Origin: Haloarcula ordinaria
Lineage (GTDB): Archaea > Halobacteriota > Halobacteria > Halobacteriales > Haloarculaceae
Reading direction: 5' to 3'
Length of the DNA stretch: 64,000 bases
Assembly: GCF_029338275.1 (NCBI RefSeq)
Contig: NZ_CP119789.1
Location: 2,976,001-3,040,000 of the forward strand
Of this stretch, positions 32,666 to 41,168 are shown one piece after another (positions within the stretch are counted from its first letter, which is position 1; every line of letters starts with the position of its first letter). The notes beneath the pieces were generated by a model. That model did no database searches and was not told the origin of the DNA. It saw only the letters and a program-made list of their open reading frames with translations. Both the position numbers and the translations under genes were made by a program.

Positions 32666-33583
32666 ATGGTCCTGTTCGACGTCCTGTTCGTCGGCGTGGC
32701 CATCGTGGCGCTGTGGTTCGGTGCCGACCAGTTCGTCACCGGTGCCTCACGGGTCGCGAAACGGCTCGGGATCCCGGGGCTGGTCATCGGCCTCACCGTC
32801 GTCGCCTTCGGGACCTCCGCGCCCGAGTTCGCGGTGACGCTCGACGCCGCGTTCTCCGGGCAGCCCGACATCTCCGTCGCGAACGTCGTCGGGTCGAACG
32901 TCATCAACCTCGGGTTCATCCTCGGTGGCGTCGCGCTGGTCCAGGCGCTGGCGACGTCCCAGACGCTCGTCCGCCGCGACGGGCTCTTACTCGTCGTCTC
33001 GACGGCGCTCCTACTGGGGCTCGTCCTCGACGGTCGTCTGGGTCGCCTCGAGGGCGCGCTGCTCTTCGTCCTGCTCGTGGGCTACCTCGTCGTCCTAGTG
33101 CGATTGGGTAGCGACCGGGTCACGGCGGCGGTCGACGACTCGTTCGGATGGCTGGACGCGGGCCGGCTCGTCGGCGGCCTGGCCCTGGTCGTCGGTGGCG
33201 GCCACCTCCTCGTGCTCTCGGCGGTGGACATCGCCCAGGCCGTCGGCGTCTCCCAGTGGGTCATCGGCATCACCGTCGTCGCCACCGGGACGTCGCTCCC
33301 GGAGTTCGCCACCTCGTTAGCGGCGGCCAGACAGGGCCGGATGGGACTCTCGGCCGGCAATCTCGTCGGCAGTTCGCTGTTCAACATCCTGGGCGTGCTG
33401 GGGCTGGCGGCGCTGGTCACGCCGCTCTCGGTCGGCCCCGTCGCCGTCGAGTCGACGGCGTGGCTACTCGGGATAGTGGTGCTGGTGACGGTGCTGTTCT
33501 ACACCGACGAGACGCTCTCGCGACTCGAGGGCGGCCTACTGGTCGCGCTCAACGGCGTCAACTGGGCGCTGAGTCTGCTGTGA
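32666..33583 (+). CDS. calcium/sodium antiporter, CaCA family
   Basis: The product (305 aa) is a YrbG-type cation exchanger with about ten TM helices in two inverted repeats. Both alpha repeats are intact: VVAFGTSAPEFAVTLDAA with GSNVINLGFILGG, and VVATGTSLPEFATSLAAAR with GNLVGSSLFNILGVLG. The paired Glu residues coordinate the ion. It probably extrudes Ca2+ in exchange for Na+. It converges with the next gene, the stops being adjacent. Confidence 0.92.
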   Translation: MVLFDVLFVGVAIVALWFGADQFVTGASRVAKRLGIPGLVIGLTVVAFGTSAPEFAVTLDAAFSGQPDISVANVVGSNVINLGFILGGVALVQALATSQTLVRRDGLLLVVSTALLLGLVLDGRLGRLEGALLFVLLVGYLVVLVRLGSDRVTAAVDDSFGWLDAGRLVGGLALVVGGGHLLVLSAVDIAQAVGVSQWVIGITVVATGTSLPEFATSLAAARQGRMGLSAGNLVGSSLFNILGVLGLAALVTPLSVGPVAVESTAWLLGIVVLVTVLFYTDETLSRLEGGLLVALNGVNWALSLL

Positions 33584-33976
33584 TTACTCCTTGCCGGACT
33601 TCTCGCGCAGGAGGCGCTCGATAGCCTCGGCGATCTCCTCGTAGGAACTCATCGAGAGTCCATCCGTGGTGATGAGCACGCCCTGGCGCTCTGTGGTCAC
33701 CCGCAGCAGATACCCGTTCTCGAACGCGCGCACTGTGAACTTGTACTCCCCGAGTTCGGAGTCCTGGTAGGCGTTCTTGGTCTGCTTGTAGCCCTGCCAC
33801 TCGTGGCCGACGAACTCGTTCAGGTCGGCGTCGCGTTCGAGGTCCTCCCGCAGATACAGCTGCTCGAAGTTCGCCCGGGTGAAGTACGTCACCGAGCGTA
33901 GCGAGTCGCCAGTGGCCGTCCGGGCCGTCGTGACAATGCTATCGGCGAGGTCCTCCGAGAGGATGTTCCGGGTCAT
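33584..33976 (-). CDS. conserved haloarchaeal hypothetical protein
   Basis: The product is 130 aa beginning MTRNILSEDLADSIVTTART; an in-frame GTG/ATG codon 16 positions upstream gives an arginine-rich extension that looks like leader sequence. The protein is soluble and alternates helix and strand: LRSVTYFTRANFEQLYLRED, then YKFTVRAFENGYLLRVTTER and a C-terminal helix (SSYEEIAEAIERLLREKSGK). No cysteine cluster or catalytic triad stands out. The layout recalls small haloarchaeal proteins of unknown function, possibly redox or signalling sensors. Confidence 0.75.
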   Translation of the reverse strand: MTRNILSEDLADSIVTTARTATGDSLRSVTYFTRANFEQLYLREDLERDADLNEFVGHEWQGYKQTKNAYQDSELGEYKFTVRAFENGYLLRVTTERQGVLITTDGLSMSSYEEIAEAIERLLREKSGKE

Positions 33977-34084
33977 AGCTGGACGGAGACGGCCCACCCT
34001 CTTAATCTCCCGGATACCCACCACCGTTTTCGGCGTCGTGTCGGCCGCCGAATCGCGCGTCGAGCGTGTCGTCGTCGGCCGATG

Positions 34085-35326
34085 CTACGTCCCAGGCGCG
34101 CCCTCGATGAGTTTGTCCGCCAGCATCGGAACGAACGTGCCGACGTCGGTGACCATCCCCACCGCCTGTGCCGACCCGCGGTCGAGCAGTTGCGTCACCG
34201 TCGCGGGGTTGATGTCGACGCAGACGACCCGCGTCGTCGAGGGCAGGCAGTTCCCCACCGCGACGGAGTGCAACAGCGTCGAGAGCATCAGGACCATGTC
34301 GGCCTCGTGGGCCTGCTCGCGGATGGCGTTCTGGGCCTCGACGGCGTCGGTGATGGTGTCAGGCAACGGGCCGTCGTCGCGAATCGACCCCGCGAGGACG
34401 AACGGACGGTCGTTGACCACGCACTCGTACATCACACCTGATTCGACGGTGCCCGCCTCGACAGCGGCTGCGATGGAGCCCTCGCGGATGACCTCGCTGA
34501 TGGCGTAGATATGGTGCTTGTGGCCGTGGCGGGGGTGGTCGAGGCTCTCGGTGTCCATGCCCAGCGAGGTGCCGTAGAGGTCGCGCTCGATGTCGTGGAC
34601 GGCGAAGCCGTTGCCGGCCGAGAGCATGTCGACGTACCCCTCCCGGACCAGACGCGCCAGGTCCTCCCGGGCGCCCGTGTGGATGACCGCGGGGCCACAG
34701 ACGGCCAGTACCGTCCCGCCCTCCCGCTTGGTCTCACGGATGGCCGTCGCGATGTTCTCGATGGTCGTCTCCGACGGGCGCTCAGAGGAGACACCGCCCC
34801 GCATGAACCCGAACGCGCCGCCAGTGTCGCGTGGTCGCGACGGCGGCTCGACCTTGATGCCCGTGTCGCCGGTGACGATGCGGTCGCCTTCCTCGACGGC
34901 GTTGAGGACCTTCGTGTACGCTCGCGGTCCGTCGGGCCCGTCCTCGACGACCACCGCACAGTCCATCTCCATGTGCTCGACGTCGAGCCACTCGCCCTCG
35001 TAGCGGACGAACGTCGGGTGGTTGGTCGTCGAGTAGAACCCCTCGGGGACGACCTGGTCGGCCGGCGCCGGCTGGAGGCTGACGTCCTTCGGGTCCGCCG
35101 GATTGGCCCCGTTCTGGTGGAGTTCGTGGACGATAGTCTGGAGCGCCGCCTCGTCGTCGGCTTCGACGAGCAGGCGGGCGTAGGACTCCTCGTCTTTGTG
35201 CCGGCCGATGTCGAACGCCTCGACGGTGAACGACCCGCCGAGGTCCATGATGATGCCGAAACAGGCCCCCATCATTCCCGAGTCGATGATGTGTCCCTCG
35301 AGCTCGACCTCGCGTGAGACGGTCAT
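34085..35326 (-). CDS. archaeal ornithine cyclodeaminase (TIGR00300/LOR-SDH family)
   Basis: The product (413 aa) matches the archaeal family sharing a conserved region with LOR/SDH proteins and shown in methanogens to be an ornithine cyclodeaminase (ornithine to proline plus ammonia). Diagnostic segments are VELEGHIIDSGMMGACFGII at the N-terminus, AFGFMRGGVSSERPSE, LSAGNGFAVHDIERDLYGTS, HHIYAISEVIREGSI and the nucleotide-binding VVCVDINPATVTQLLDRGS. I used the ATG at 35326; the frame continues upstream through non-coding sequence. It likely supports proline synthesis or arginine breakdown. Confidence 0.85.
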   Translation of the reverse strand: MTVSREVELEGHIIDSGMMGACFGIIMDLGGSFTVEAFDIGRHKDEESYARLLVEADDEAALQTIVHELHQNGANPADPKDVSLQPAPADQVVPEGFYSTTNHPTFVRYEGEWLDVEHMEMDCAVVVEDGPDGPRAYTKVLNAVEEGDRIVTGDTGIKVEPPSRPRDTGGAFGFMRGGVSSERPSETTIENIATAIRETKREGGTVLAVCGPAVIHTGAREDLARLVREGYVDMLSAGNGFAVHDIERDLYGTSLGMDTESLDHPRHGHKHHIYAISEVIREGSIAAAVEAGTVESGVMYECVVNDRPFVLAGSIRDDGPLPDTITDAVEAQNAIREQAHEADMVLMLSTLLHSVAVGNCLPSTTRVVCVDINPATVTQLLDRGSAQAVGMVTDVGTFVPMLADKLIEGAPGT

Positions 35327-35390
35327 ACGTACAGCGAGGCGACCGCCGGGTAAGACGGTTTGGGGCCGCAACGGGACGTCGCGACTGCCG

Positions 35391-35777
35391 TCACGCGTCC
35401 TGTACCGACCGGTCGACGGCCCACGAGAGCGTCTCGTCGGCGGCCCGGAGCCGGTCGTAGAACCGCCTGAGGCCGTCTGATTCCGTCGTGGGAAGCACAT
35501 GCAGTCTGACGGTCCCGTCCCGCACCGAGACGCGGAAGACGTCCGCCGTCCCCTCGTCGCGGACCAGCCACAGGGGCATGGGCAGGTCGTGGAAGTCGCC
35601 GTAGCGGTAGGGGCCGTCTGTGAGGATGTCGACAACGACGGACACGAGGTCGGGCGTGGTCCGCTCGCTGTCGGGGACGAGTTCGAACGTCGTCCCGCCC
35701 TCGTACTCGACGCCGCTGCCGTGGGGGAAGCGCCGCTCCGGGCGGCGTGGAATCGAGAACGACGGCTCCGACGTCAT
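35391..35777 (-). CDS. conserved haloarchaeal hypothetical protein
   Basis: The product is 128 aa starting MTSEPSFSIPRRPERRFPHG; an in-frame ATG five codons upstream is less likely. It is beta-rich in the middle (YEGGTTFELVPDSERTTPDL, MPLWLVRDEGTADVFRVSVR) and ends in a helix with conserved Trp (YDRLRAADETLSWAVDRSVQ). No signal peptide, membrane helix or recognised motif. It is upstream of and co-directional with the ornithine cyclodeaminase gene, 64 bp apart, so the two may share a transcript. Confidence 0.7.
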   Translation of the reverse strand: MTSEPSFSIPRRPERRFPHGSGVEYEGGTTFELVPDSERTTPDLVSVVVDILTDGPYRYGDFHDLPMPLWLVRDEGTADVFRVSVRDGTVRLHVLPTTESDGLRRFYDRLRAADETLSWAVDRSVQDA

Positions 35778-35859
35778 GGCGCTCTGTGCCACGCTTGGTC
35801 GCCATGCGATTTAAACTCGCGGGCAGTCCTGGGGTCCGACGGCCGTCAGCGGCCCGCTC

Positions 35860-36594
35860 TCACGTCCCCTGGTGGAACGCGAGGCTGTACATCGTCCCGA
35901 CCGACGTGGCCGCCACCTCGTCGACGAGGCGGTCGGCGCGCTGTTCGAGCGGGTCCCCGAGGTCGGGCGGCAGTCGCTCCGTCGACTGCTTGACCAGGAC
36001 CAGATGCGCCCGCAGATGCTTCGCCGTCCACGGAACCGGGTCGAGCAGTGTCGTCTCCCGGTCGAAGCGCCAGCCGTGTCCCTCGAAGAGACGGCGGAGG
36101 AGCGTCGACGGGTAGAACGAGAGGGCCGGTCGACCGTCGGCGAGTTCGCTCGCGGCGTTCACGACGGCGACCAATCGGCGCATCGCGGCGTCGACCGGCA
36201 GCGGGGCGTAGTCGTCCACGACGAGGTGGCAGTCGGGTGCGGCGACACGAGTGAGTTCCCCGACAACGTCGGCGAGTGCCGGCGGGTCGAGGACGGTACA
36301 CAGCGCGTGGGCCGTGACGAGGTCCACAGAATCGGTCGCAAGGGGCGTCTGTCTCAGGTCGCCCCTGAGGACGACGAGGCGGTCGTCGTCCCCGCAGCGC
36401 TCGCGAACGGTCGCCGCGTGGTCGGCGTCGTCGGTGACGGCGTAGACCCGCCGGGCGCCCGCTTCGAGGAGGCCGGCCGTCGTGTTCCCGACGCCGGCGC
36501 CCGCCTCCAGACAGGTTCGTCCTGCCACCGGCTGGTCGGCCAGCGCGGTTCTGACCGTCTCGGGGACGCCCGTCCCTGGGTCCTCCCAGCCCAC
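35860..36594 (-). CDS. class I SAM-dependent methyltransferase
   Basis: The product (244 aa) has the Rossmann methyltransferase motifs: motif I CLEAGAGVGNTTAGLLEAGA, motif II acidic residue in RVYAVTDDADHAATVRERCG, motif III DSVDLVTAHALCTVLD and the following strand DCHLVVDDYAPLPVD. The substrate-binding C-terminal part is rich in Leu/Arg and not diagnostic. The start ATG lies two bases after the stop of the aldo/keto reductase gene, indicating a two-gene operon. Substrate unknown. Confidence 0.85.
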   Translation of the reverse strand: MGWEDPGTGVPETVRTALADQPVAGRTCLEAGAGVGNTTAGLLEAGARRVYAVTDDADHAATVRERCGDDDRLVVLRGDLRQTPLATDSVDLVTAHALCTVLDPPALADVVGELTRVAAPDCHLVVDDYAPLPVDAAMRRLVAVVNAASELADGRPALSFYPSTLLRRLFEGHGWRFDRETTLLDPVPWTAKHLRAHLVLVKQSTERLPPDLGDPLEQRADRLVDEVAATSVGTMYSLAFHQGT

Positions 36595-36596
36595 GT

Positions 36597-37481
36597 TCAG
36601 TGGTGGAGCTGCTCGGGGACCGGGCTGTCGTCGTGCCGGGCCGCCTCGACGACGGACCGCTGGGTCGCCTCGTCCATCCCGTCGTAGCGGTCGGCGGCGT
36701 CCAGCATCATGGAGACCAGCTTCGGGTCGCCGGACGAGACGACGGTCGTCAGCCCCTGCGCAGCCGCGAAGTCGAAGCGCTCGCGTATCTCGTCGGGTCG
36801 TGAGACGGGTTCGTACCAGTTCGCGAACGGGCGGTCCTCCTCGTAGCGCTCCGACGCAGGCGGCCAGGACCCCTTCGCGAACGCCTTGATACCGAGCGTG
36901 CCGACGTCGTGCTCCTCGGCCAGTTCCAGGACGCCCTCGTAGTCGTGTTCTGCGTCGTCCTTCGCGGCGACGACCGGGTTCAGCGGGAACATCACCGTCT
37001 CCAGGTCGTCGATACGCTCGATGGCGGCCTTGATGAGGGCCGGGTCGCCGTGGCTCGTCAGCCCCAGGTGGTCGACCAGACCCTCGTCCTTCGCCTCGCG
37101 GAAGGCCGACAGCGCACCGTCGTCGGCGGTTATCTCGTCGAGTTCGTGTTCGTACTCGAGGCCGTGGACCTGGTAGAGGTCGATCGTCTCGATGCCCATC
37201 CGGTTCAGCGACAGGGCGAGTTTCCGCCGGGCTCCTTCGTAGCCGCGCTCCTGGGTCTTACACCCGAGGAAGATGTCCTCGCGGTACTGGCGGAGCTTCG
37301 GGCCGAGCTTCAGCTCGGCGTCGCCGTACATCGGCGCCACGTCGAAGTGGTTGACACCGTAGTCCAGCACGTGTTCGACCATCTGGTTCGCGCCCTCTTG
37401 TTCCAGCCACTTGAGGGCGATTGTGCCGAACGTCAGCACGGTGCTCTCGTGTCCGGTCGCACCTAGTGTGCGGGTCTCCAT
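36597..37481 (-). CDS. aldo/keto reductase
   Basis: The product (294 aa) is a TIM-barrel NADPH-dependent oxidoreductase. The catalytic tetrad is visible: Asp and Tyr in NHFDVAPMYGDAELKLG, Lys in DIFLGCKTQERG and His in DLYQVHGLEYE. The C-terminal nucleotide-binding stretch QGLTTVVSSGDPKLVSMML is typical of the family. It leads an operon with the methyltransferase and is divergent from the SRAP gene. The carbonyl substrate is unknown. Confidence 0.9.
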   Translation of the reverse strand: METRTLGATGHESTVLTFGTIALKWLEQEGANQMVEHVLDYGVNHFDVAPMYGDAELKLGPKLRQYREDIFLGCKTQERGYEGARRKLALSLNRMGIETIDLYQVHGLEYEHELDEITADDGALSAFREAKDEGLVDHLGLTSHGDPALIKAAIERIDDLETVMFPLNPVVAAKDDAEHDYEGVLELAEEHDVGTLGIKAFAKGSWPPASERYEEDRPFANWYEPVSRPDEIRERFDFAAAQGLTTVVSSGDPKLVSMMLDAADRYDGMDEATQRSVVEAARHDDSPVPEQLHH

Positions 37482-37557
37482 ATCGGGGGATCACACCGGA
37501 CGCGCAAAACTGTTGGTGCGGGGTGGGTTTTTGCTCTTCGACGCTCTCACTCGTGGT

Positions 37558-38262
37558 ATGTGTGGTCGTTACAGTCTGTTCGCCCCGCCCGCCGACATCA
37601 AGGAGCGGTTCGGCGCGACGTTCGACTTCGAGTTCGAGCCCCGGTACAACGCCGCACCGAGCCAGTCGCTCCCGGTCGTCGCCAGCGATGCCGACGACAC
37701 CATCCAGCGGATGGAGTGGGGACTGGTCCCCTCGTGGGCCGACGACCGCTCGGACCACGGCTACATCAACGCCCGCGCCGAGACACTGTCGCGCAAGCGC
37801 TCGTTCGCCGACGCCTACGAATCGCGTCGCTGTCTCGTTCCCGCCGACGGGTTCTACGAGTGGACGCCGCGAGACGACGGCGAGAAACAGCCCTACCGGG
37901 TCTGTCTCCCCGACGATGCCGTCTTCGCGATGGCCGGCCTCTACGAACGGTGGGACCCCCCACAGCGCCAGACCGGCCTGGGCGAGTTCGGGTCGAGCGG
38001 TAGCGGTGGGGGAGAAGACGACGTCGTCGAGACGTTCACTATCGTCACCACCGAGCCAAACGAGACGGTCGCCGACCTCCACCACCGGATGGCTGTCGTA
38101 CTCGCTCCCGACGAGGAGGCCACGTGGCTGCACGGCTCGACCGAGGACGCGGCTGCCCTGCTCGACCCCTACGACGGCCCGATGCGGACCTATCCGGTGT
38201 CGACGGCGGTCAACAGCCCCAGCAACGACTCCCCGGCGGTTATCGAGGCGGTCGAACCGTAG
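37558..38262 (+). CDS. SRAP-domain (YedK/HMCES-type) abasic-site protein
   Basis: The product (234 aa) belongs to the SOS response-associated peptidase family that crosslinks to abasic sites in single-stranded DNA. Initiator Met is followed directly by Cys2 (MCGRYSLFAPP), the catalytic residue. Other invariants are YNAAPSQSLPVV, MEWGLVPSWA, YINARAETLSRKRSFADAY, RRCLVPADGFYEW (Glu) and HHRMAVVL (His). The start is fixed by the Cys2 requirement. An insertion of about 25 residues with GSSGSGGGEDD separates the last strands, a common haloarchaeal feature. Role: protecting abasic sites during replication. Confidence 0.93.
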   Translation: MCGRYSLFAPPADIKERFGATFDFEFEPRYNAAPSQSLPVVASDADDTIQRMEWGLVPSWADDRSDHGYINARAETLSRKRSFADAYESRRCLVPADGFYEWTPRDDGEKQPYRVCLPDDAVFAMAGLYERWDPPQRQTGLGEFGSSGSGGGEDDVVETFTIVTTEPNETVADLHHRMAVVLAPDEEATWLHGSTEDAAALLDPYDGPMRTYPVSTAVNSPSNDSPAVIEAVEP

Positions 38263-38409
38263 GACCTGGCTACGTTCCGCCGCTTTGCGACGAACTTCGG
38301 ACCAGCGACCGCCGACGACTCGCGAACCGGGTCCCCACTCTGCGGGTTCGGCTCCGCTCAGAAATCGGTCCACTCGGCGACGCTCGGAGAGAGAACTGCG
38401 ACGTGACGC

Positions 38410-38538
38410 CTACTCGCTCGGGCTGTTGCGGCGGTTGAACTGGTACACCATGGCCCACAGCGTCTCCTCTTGGGATTTCCCCATCGAGGCCGCTTGGAGT
38501 TGGCGGTACAGGCCGTCTGATACGGTAATCTCGGGCAT
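38410..38538 (-). CDS. 42-residue microprotein
   Basis: The reading frame encodes a 42-aa protein, MPEITVSDGLYRQLQAASMG followed by KSQEETLWAMVYQFNRRNSP and SE. The strand-helix-helix pattern (EITVSDGLYRQLQ) resembles the opening of ribbon-helix-helix or antitoxin-like DNA-binding proteins, but it is very short. The upstream DNA has AT-rich TTACATATTTTCC on the minus strand 20-30 bp before the ATG, a plausible promoter. Codon use is haloarchaeal. It was found by reading the gap directly; homologues in related genomes would be the deciding test. Confidence 0.65.
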   Translation of the reverse strand: MPEITVSDGLYRQLQAASMGKSQEETLWAMVYQFNRRNSPSE

Positions 38539-38705
38539 CAGCCGTATTAACTCCGGGAAAATATGTAAACTTATTGATACTCGGAAGCGAGTTAACCCTT
38601 TCGCCGGCGCTCACGGTGGTGTTTAGTCAAGAAAACGAGTGCAAACAGCCAGCCGGGGCTTTCTGACTCTCTGAAGCGACAGCTGCTAAGCGAAACACTG
38701 CATGC

Positions 38706-39113
38706 TCACCGAACGAACTCGTGTGGGTTCGTCTCTTCGGTGAGCACGCGTCCGTCATCGGTCCCGAACGCCTCGCCCGCGAGCAGCAGATACAGCGCGC
38801 AGGTCGCCGAGAGCAGGATACCGGCCAGTGGCACCGCGAACGTCGCTCCGGAGAGCAGCGGGAGCAGTTGGACGACGGCGAGGCCGCCCAACGCGACGAT
38901 TCCGAGGCGCCGACCCCACGGCGCTCGGAGGGCGACGCCGACTCCGGCGGGAACCAGCAAAACGCCAAGCGCCGCCTGTGCGAAGGCGAGGACGAGGGAA
39001 GCCACGCCGACAGCAGAGAGGAGCGCGAGGACACCCGACGCGGTGTTCACGACGCCATACCCGAGCGCCAGGACTGCGACGACTGTCAGACCCACACCGC
39101 TGTCGCTAGTCAT
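38706..39113 (-). CDS. four-helix membrane protein of unknown function
   Basis: The product (135 aa) begins MTSDSGVGLTVVAVLALGYG and contains four hydrophobic segments at about 8-33, 38-60, 70-88 and 92-113, separated by one basic loop (ALRAPWGRRLG). The C-terminal tail is polar (FGTDDGRVLTEETNPHEFVR). Alanine- and leucine-rich composition fits a small integral membrane protein. No family is recognised. The gene is preceded by the aIF2-beta gene in the same direction, 63 bp away. Confidence 0.65.
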   Translation of the reverse strand: MTSDSGVGLTVVAVLALGYGVVNTASGVLALLSAVGVASLVLAFAQAALGVLLVPAGVGVALRAPWGRRLGIVALGGLAVVQLLPLLSGATFAVPLAGILLSATCALYLLLAGEAFGTDDGRVLTEETNPHEFVR

Positions 39114-39176
39114 TGGTCGTGCTGTGGACGGATCGAATAAGTGTCTGGTGGCGAGCCGCGGGGAATCCGGGCTTCG

Positions 39177-39788
39177 TTACTGGACGCGACCGAACGCCAG
39201 CGTGCCGCTGATGCTCTCGATGTAGGCGTTGACGACCTGGCCCTCCTGGGCGCCGGAGACGAAGATGGTGTACTTGCCCTTCTCGGCGACGCCGTCGCCC
39301 TCGCGGCCGGTGCCGGTGATCTTGACCTCGTAGGTCTCGCCCTCTTCGAGGGTGGGTCGGTCCTGCTGTTGGGTCTTGCTCGCGCCCTTCGAGACCGGAC
39401 GGAAGGCCCCACAGGCCTGACAGCGGAGCATGTCCACGCCGTCCTCGGTCTTGAGGACCGTGTCGGGGAGGCCACACTCCGAGCAGGTGACGTACTCGGC
39501 GACGTAGGCGTCGACGGCCGCCTGGAAGTCCGACGTGTCGAACGACCCGTTGTAGCGGGCCTCACGCCCGTCGAACTGGCCGTTGGTCCCGAACTCGCGC
39601 TGGATGCTGCGGTGGAGGTGCTGGGGGTCACGCGAGAGCGCGTCGGCGATGGCCCCGAGGTTCGTCAGACGTGTGAAGGCCCCGTCCGTCTGTCCCTCCG
39701 GGTCGGGAATCTTGAGCCGTTCGCCGCTCTCCCGCGGTTGGTCCGGCAGTACGTCGTATGCTCTGTCGAGCGCGTCGTCGTAGTTCAT
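39177..39788 (-). CDS. eif2b: translation initiation factor aIF2 subunit beta with C-terminal TRAM domain
   Basis: The product (203 aa) is the beta subunit of the heterotrimeric factor that brings initiator tRNA to the ribosome. The central domain has LTNLGAIADALSRDPQHLHR and IQREFGTNGQFDGREARYNG; a C4 zinc ribbon follows (CSECGLPDTVL, then LRCQACGAFRPV). From about residue 145 a TRAM RNA-binding domain is fused (GETYEVKITGTGREGDGVAE, then KGKYTIFVSGAQEGQVVNAY). I took the ATG at 39788 (MNYDDALDRAYDVLP) over an upstream in-frame start. Confidence 0.92.
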   Translation of the reverse strand: MNYDDALDRAYDVLPDQPRESGERLKIPDPEGQTDGAFTRLTNLGAIADALSRDPQHLHRSIQREFGTNGQFDGREARYNGSFDTSDFQAAVDAYVAEYVTCSECGLPDTVLKTEDGVDMLRCQACGAFRPVSKGASKTQQQDRPTLEEGETYEVKITGTGREGDGVAEKGKYTIFVSGAQEGQVVNAYIESISGTLAFGRVQ

Positions 39789-39845
39789 AGAGGAAGAAGG
39801 AGGGTGGACCCTAAATGGGTTCCGTGATAGTCGCACCCACCGGCC

Positions 39846-40943
39846 TCAACAAGAGAGCGCGAGTCTGAGGCCGGCGCCCGCGCGGGTGAACGTCGAGTCG
39901 AACGGCGCCGAGATCTGCCGCATCCGGTCGCGGAGCCACGCCGCTGCCTCGTCGTCGGCCAGGGTCACGCTCGAGTCGACGATCTCGACTGGAACCAGTT
40001 CCAGCACGCGCAGCGTCCCGTCGTCGACGACCAGCTCGAACAGGAGACTCCGGTCGTTGTGCAGGTCCGGCTTCACGAGGTAGTCGTCGACGAAGTCGCC
40101 GGCGTCGTAGACGATGGGGCGGCCCCGATACACCTCGACGCCCTGGATGACGTGGGCGCTGTGGCCGTGGACGACGTCGACGCCGTGGTCGACCAGCCAG
40201 TGGGCGAACGCCTGCTGGGTCGCCGACGGGTCGACGTCCCAGTTCGGTCCCCAGTGCAGCGAGGCGACCACCAGGTCCGGGTCGGTCTCGCGGGCCCGCT
40301 CCAGTGCGCCGCCGACCCACTGGCGGGTCAGCGGGTTGTCGGGGTCCAGGGGGACGTAGGCGGCCCCGGGACTGTTGGCGCGGGCGGCGTAGAGCGGCGC
40401 CTGGTCGGTGAGCGCGACGACGGCGACCTCGAGGTCGCCGACCGTGACGAGCGCCGGCTCGAAAGCGGCCTGCCGGGTCGGGCCCGCGCCGGCGGTCGGT
40501 ATCTCCCCGTCGGCGAGGTGGTCGAGGGTATCCGCCAGCGCGACGGGACCGAAGTCGAGGAGGTGGTTGTTCGCGAGCCCGGCCCAGCTGGTCCCGACGC
40601 CGGTCAGCGCCGGGACGGCCCACGCTGGCCCGGCGCGGAAGTAGTAGCCCCGTCCAGGATGGCGCTGACCACGGGCCGAGACACAGCACTCGAGGTTCAG
40701 AAAGAGGCCGTCGAGGGCCCGCAACCGCTCGGTCACGTCACCCCACACCCCGGTCGGGACGCGGTCGTCCCACCGTGCGTCTACGCCGCGACCCAGCATC
40801 ACGTCGCCGACGAAGCCGAGCCGATGGCGTGCTGTCGTGTCGACCGAGAGCGGACAGTCGGCCTGCGACTCGCTGGCGGTACCCAGGCATCCGCCGAGGC
40901 CGGCGAGGCCTGTCGCGAGAACGGTTCGGCGCGTCGGAGACAC
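39846..40943 (-). CDS. CapA family metallophosphatase lipoprotein
   Basis: The product (365 aa) resembles the PgsA/CapA proteins linked to poly-gamma-glutamate or capsule. Motifs: LGFVGDVMLGRGVD (metal-binding Asp), LFLNLECCVSARG, WAGLANNHLLDFGPVALADT, VVASLHWGPNWD and VDVVHGHSAHVIQGVEVY (His ligands). The N-terminus MSPTRRTVLATGLAGLGGCL is a twin-arginine signal with a lipobox Cys. I chose the GTG at 40943 because a TATA-like TTTAATTCC (minus strand, about 40972-40980) is too close to the first GTG at 40967 for that to be transcribed. It probably acts at the outer membrane face; substrate unknown. Confidence 0.86.
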   Translation of the reverse strand: MSPTRRTVLATGLAGLGGCLGTASESQADCPLSVDTTARHRLGFVGDVMLGRGVDARWDDRVPTGVWGDVTERLRALDGLFLNLECCVSARGQRHPGRGYYFRAGPAWAVPALTGVGTSWAGLANNHLLDFGPVALADTLDHLADGEIPTAGAGPTRQAAFEPALVTVGDLEVAVVALTDQAPLYAARANSPGAAYVPLDPDNPLTRQWVGGALERARETDPDLVVASLHWGPNWDVDPSATQQAFAHWLVDHGVDVVHGHSAHVIQGVEVYRGRPIVYDAGDFVDDYLVKPDLHNDRSLLFELVVDDGTLRVLELVPVEIVDSSVTLADDEAAAWLRDRMRQISAPFDSTFTRAGAGLRLALSC

Positions 40944-41135
40944 GGACGTCCGGGTCGACGTGCGCACCGGTCTTTAATTCCCTGTCGCCGCCACCCGCGC
41001 CGTGCTGGCCTCCGAACACTGTTCAGTTGGTTACCAGACGCTATTCGGGTATCACGACGGAAATTGGGCCCAGAGACCTCAGATAGCCACTTCACGACGG
41101 TTCAGGTATCTAGTCTGTGATTCGAAGTGATGACA

Positions 41136-41146
41136 ATATTTATTAC
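41136..41146 (+). promoter_or_regulatory. TATA box of the HalOD1 gene
   Basis: ATATTTATTAC lies within an AT-rich stretch (41130-41155) and is centred about 28 bp upstream of the ATG at 41169, predicting a leaderless mRNA. Confidence 0.6.
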
Positions 41147-41168
41147 AATATAGTTCACACATCTCCAC

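Noticed and set aside
38270..38614. 114-codon minus-strand frame covering the microprotein region
   Set aside because: Its composition is Pro/Arg/Ser-rich and irregular, and a better 42-codon frame with coherent secondary structure lies on the same strand in another frame.
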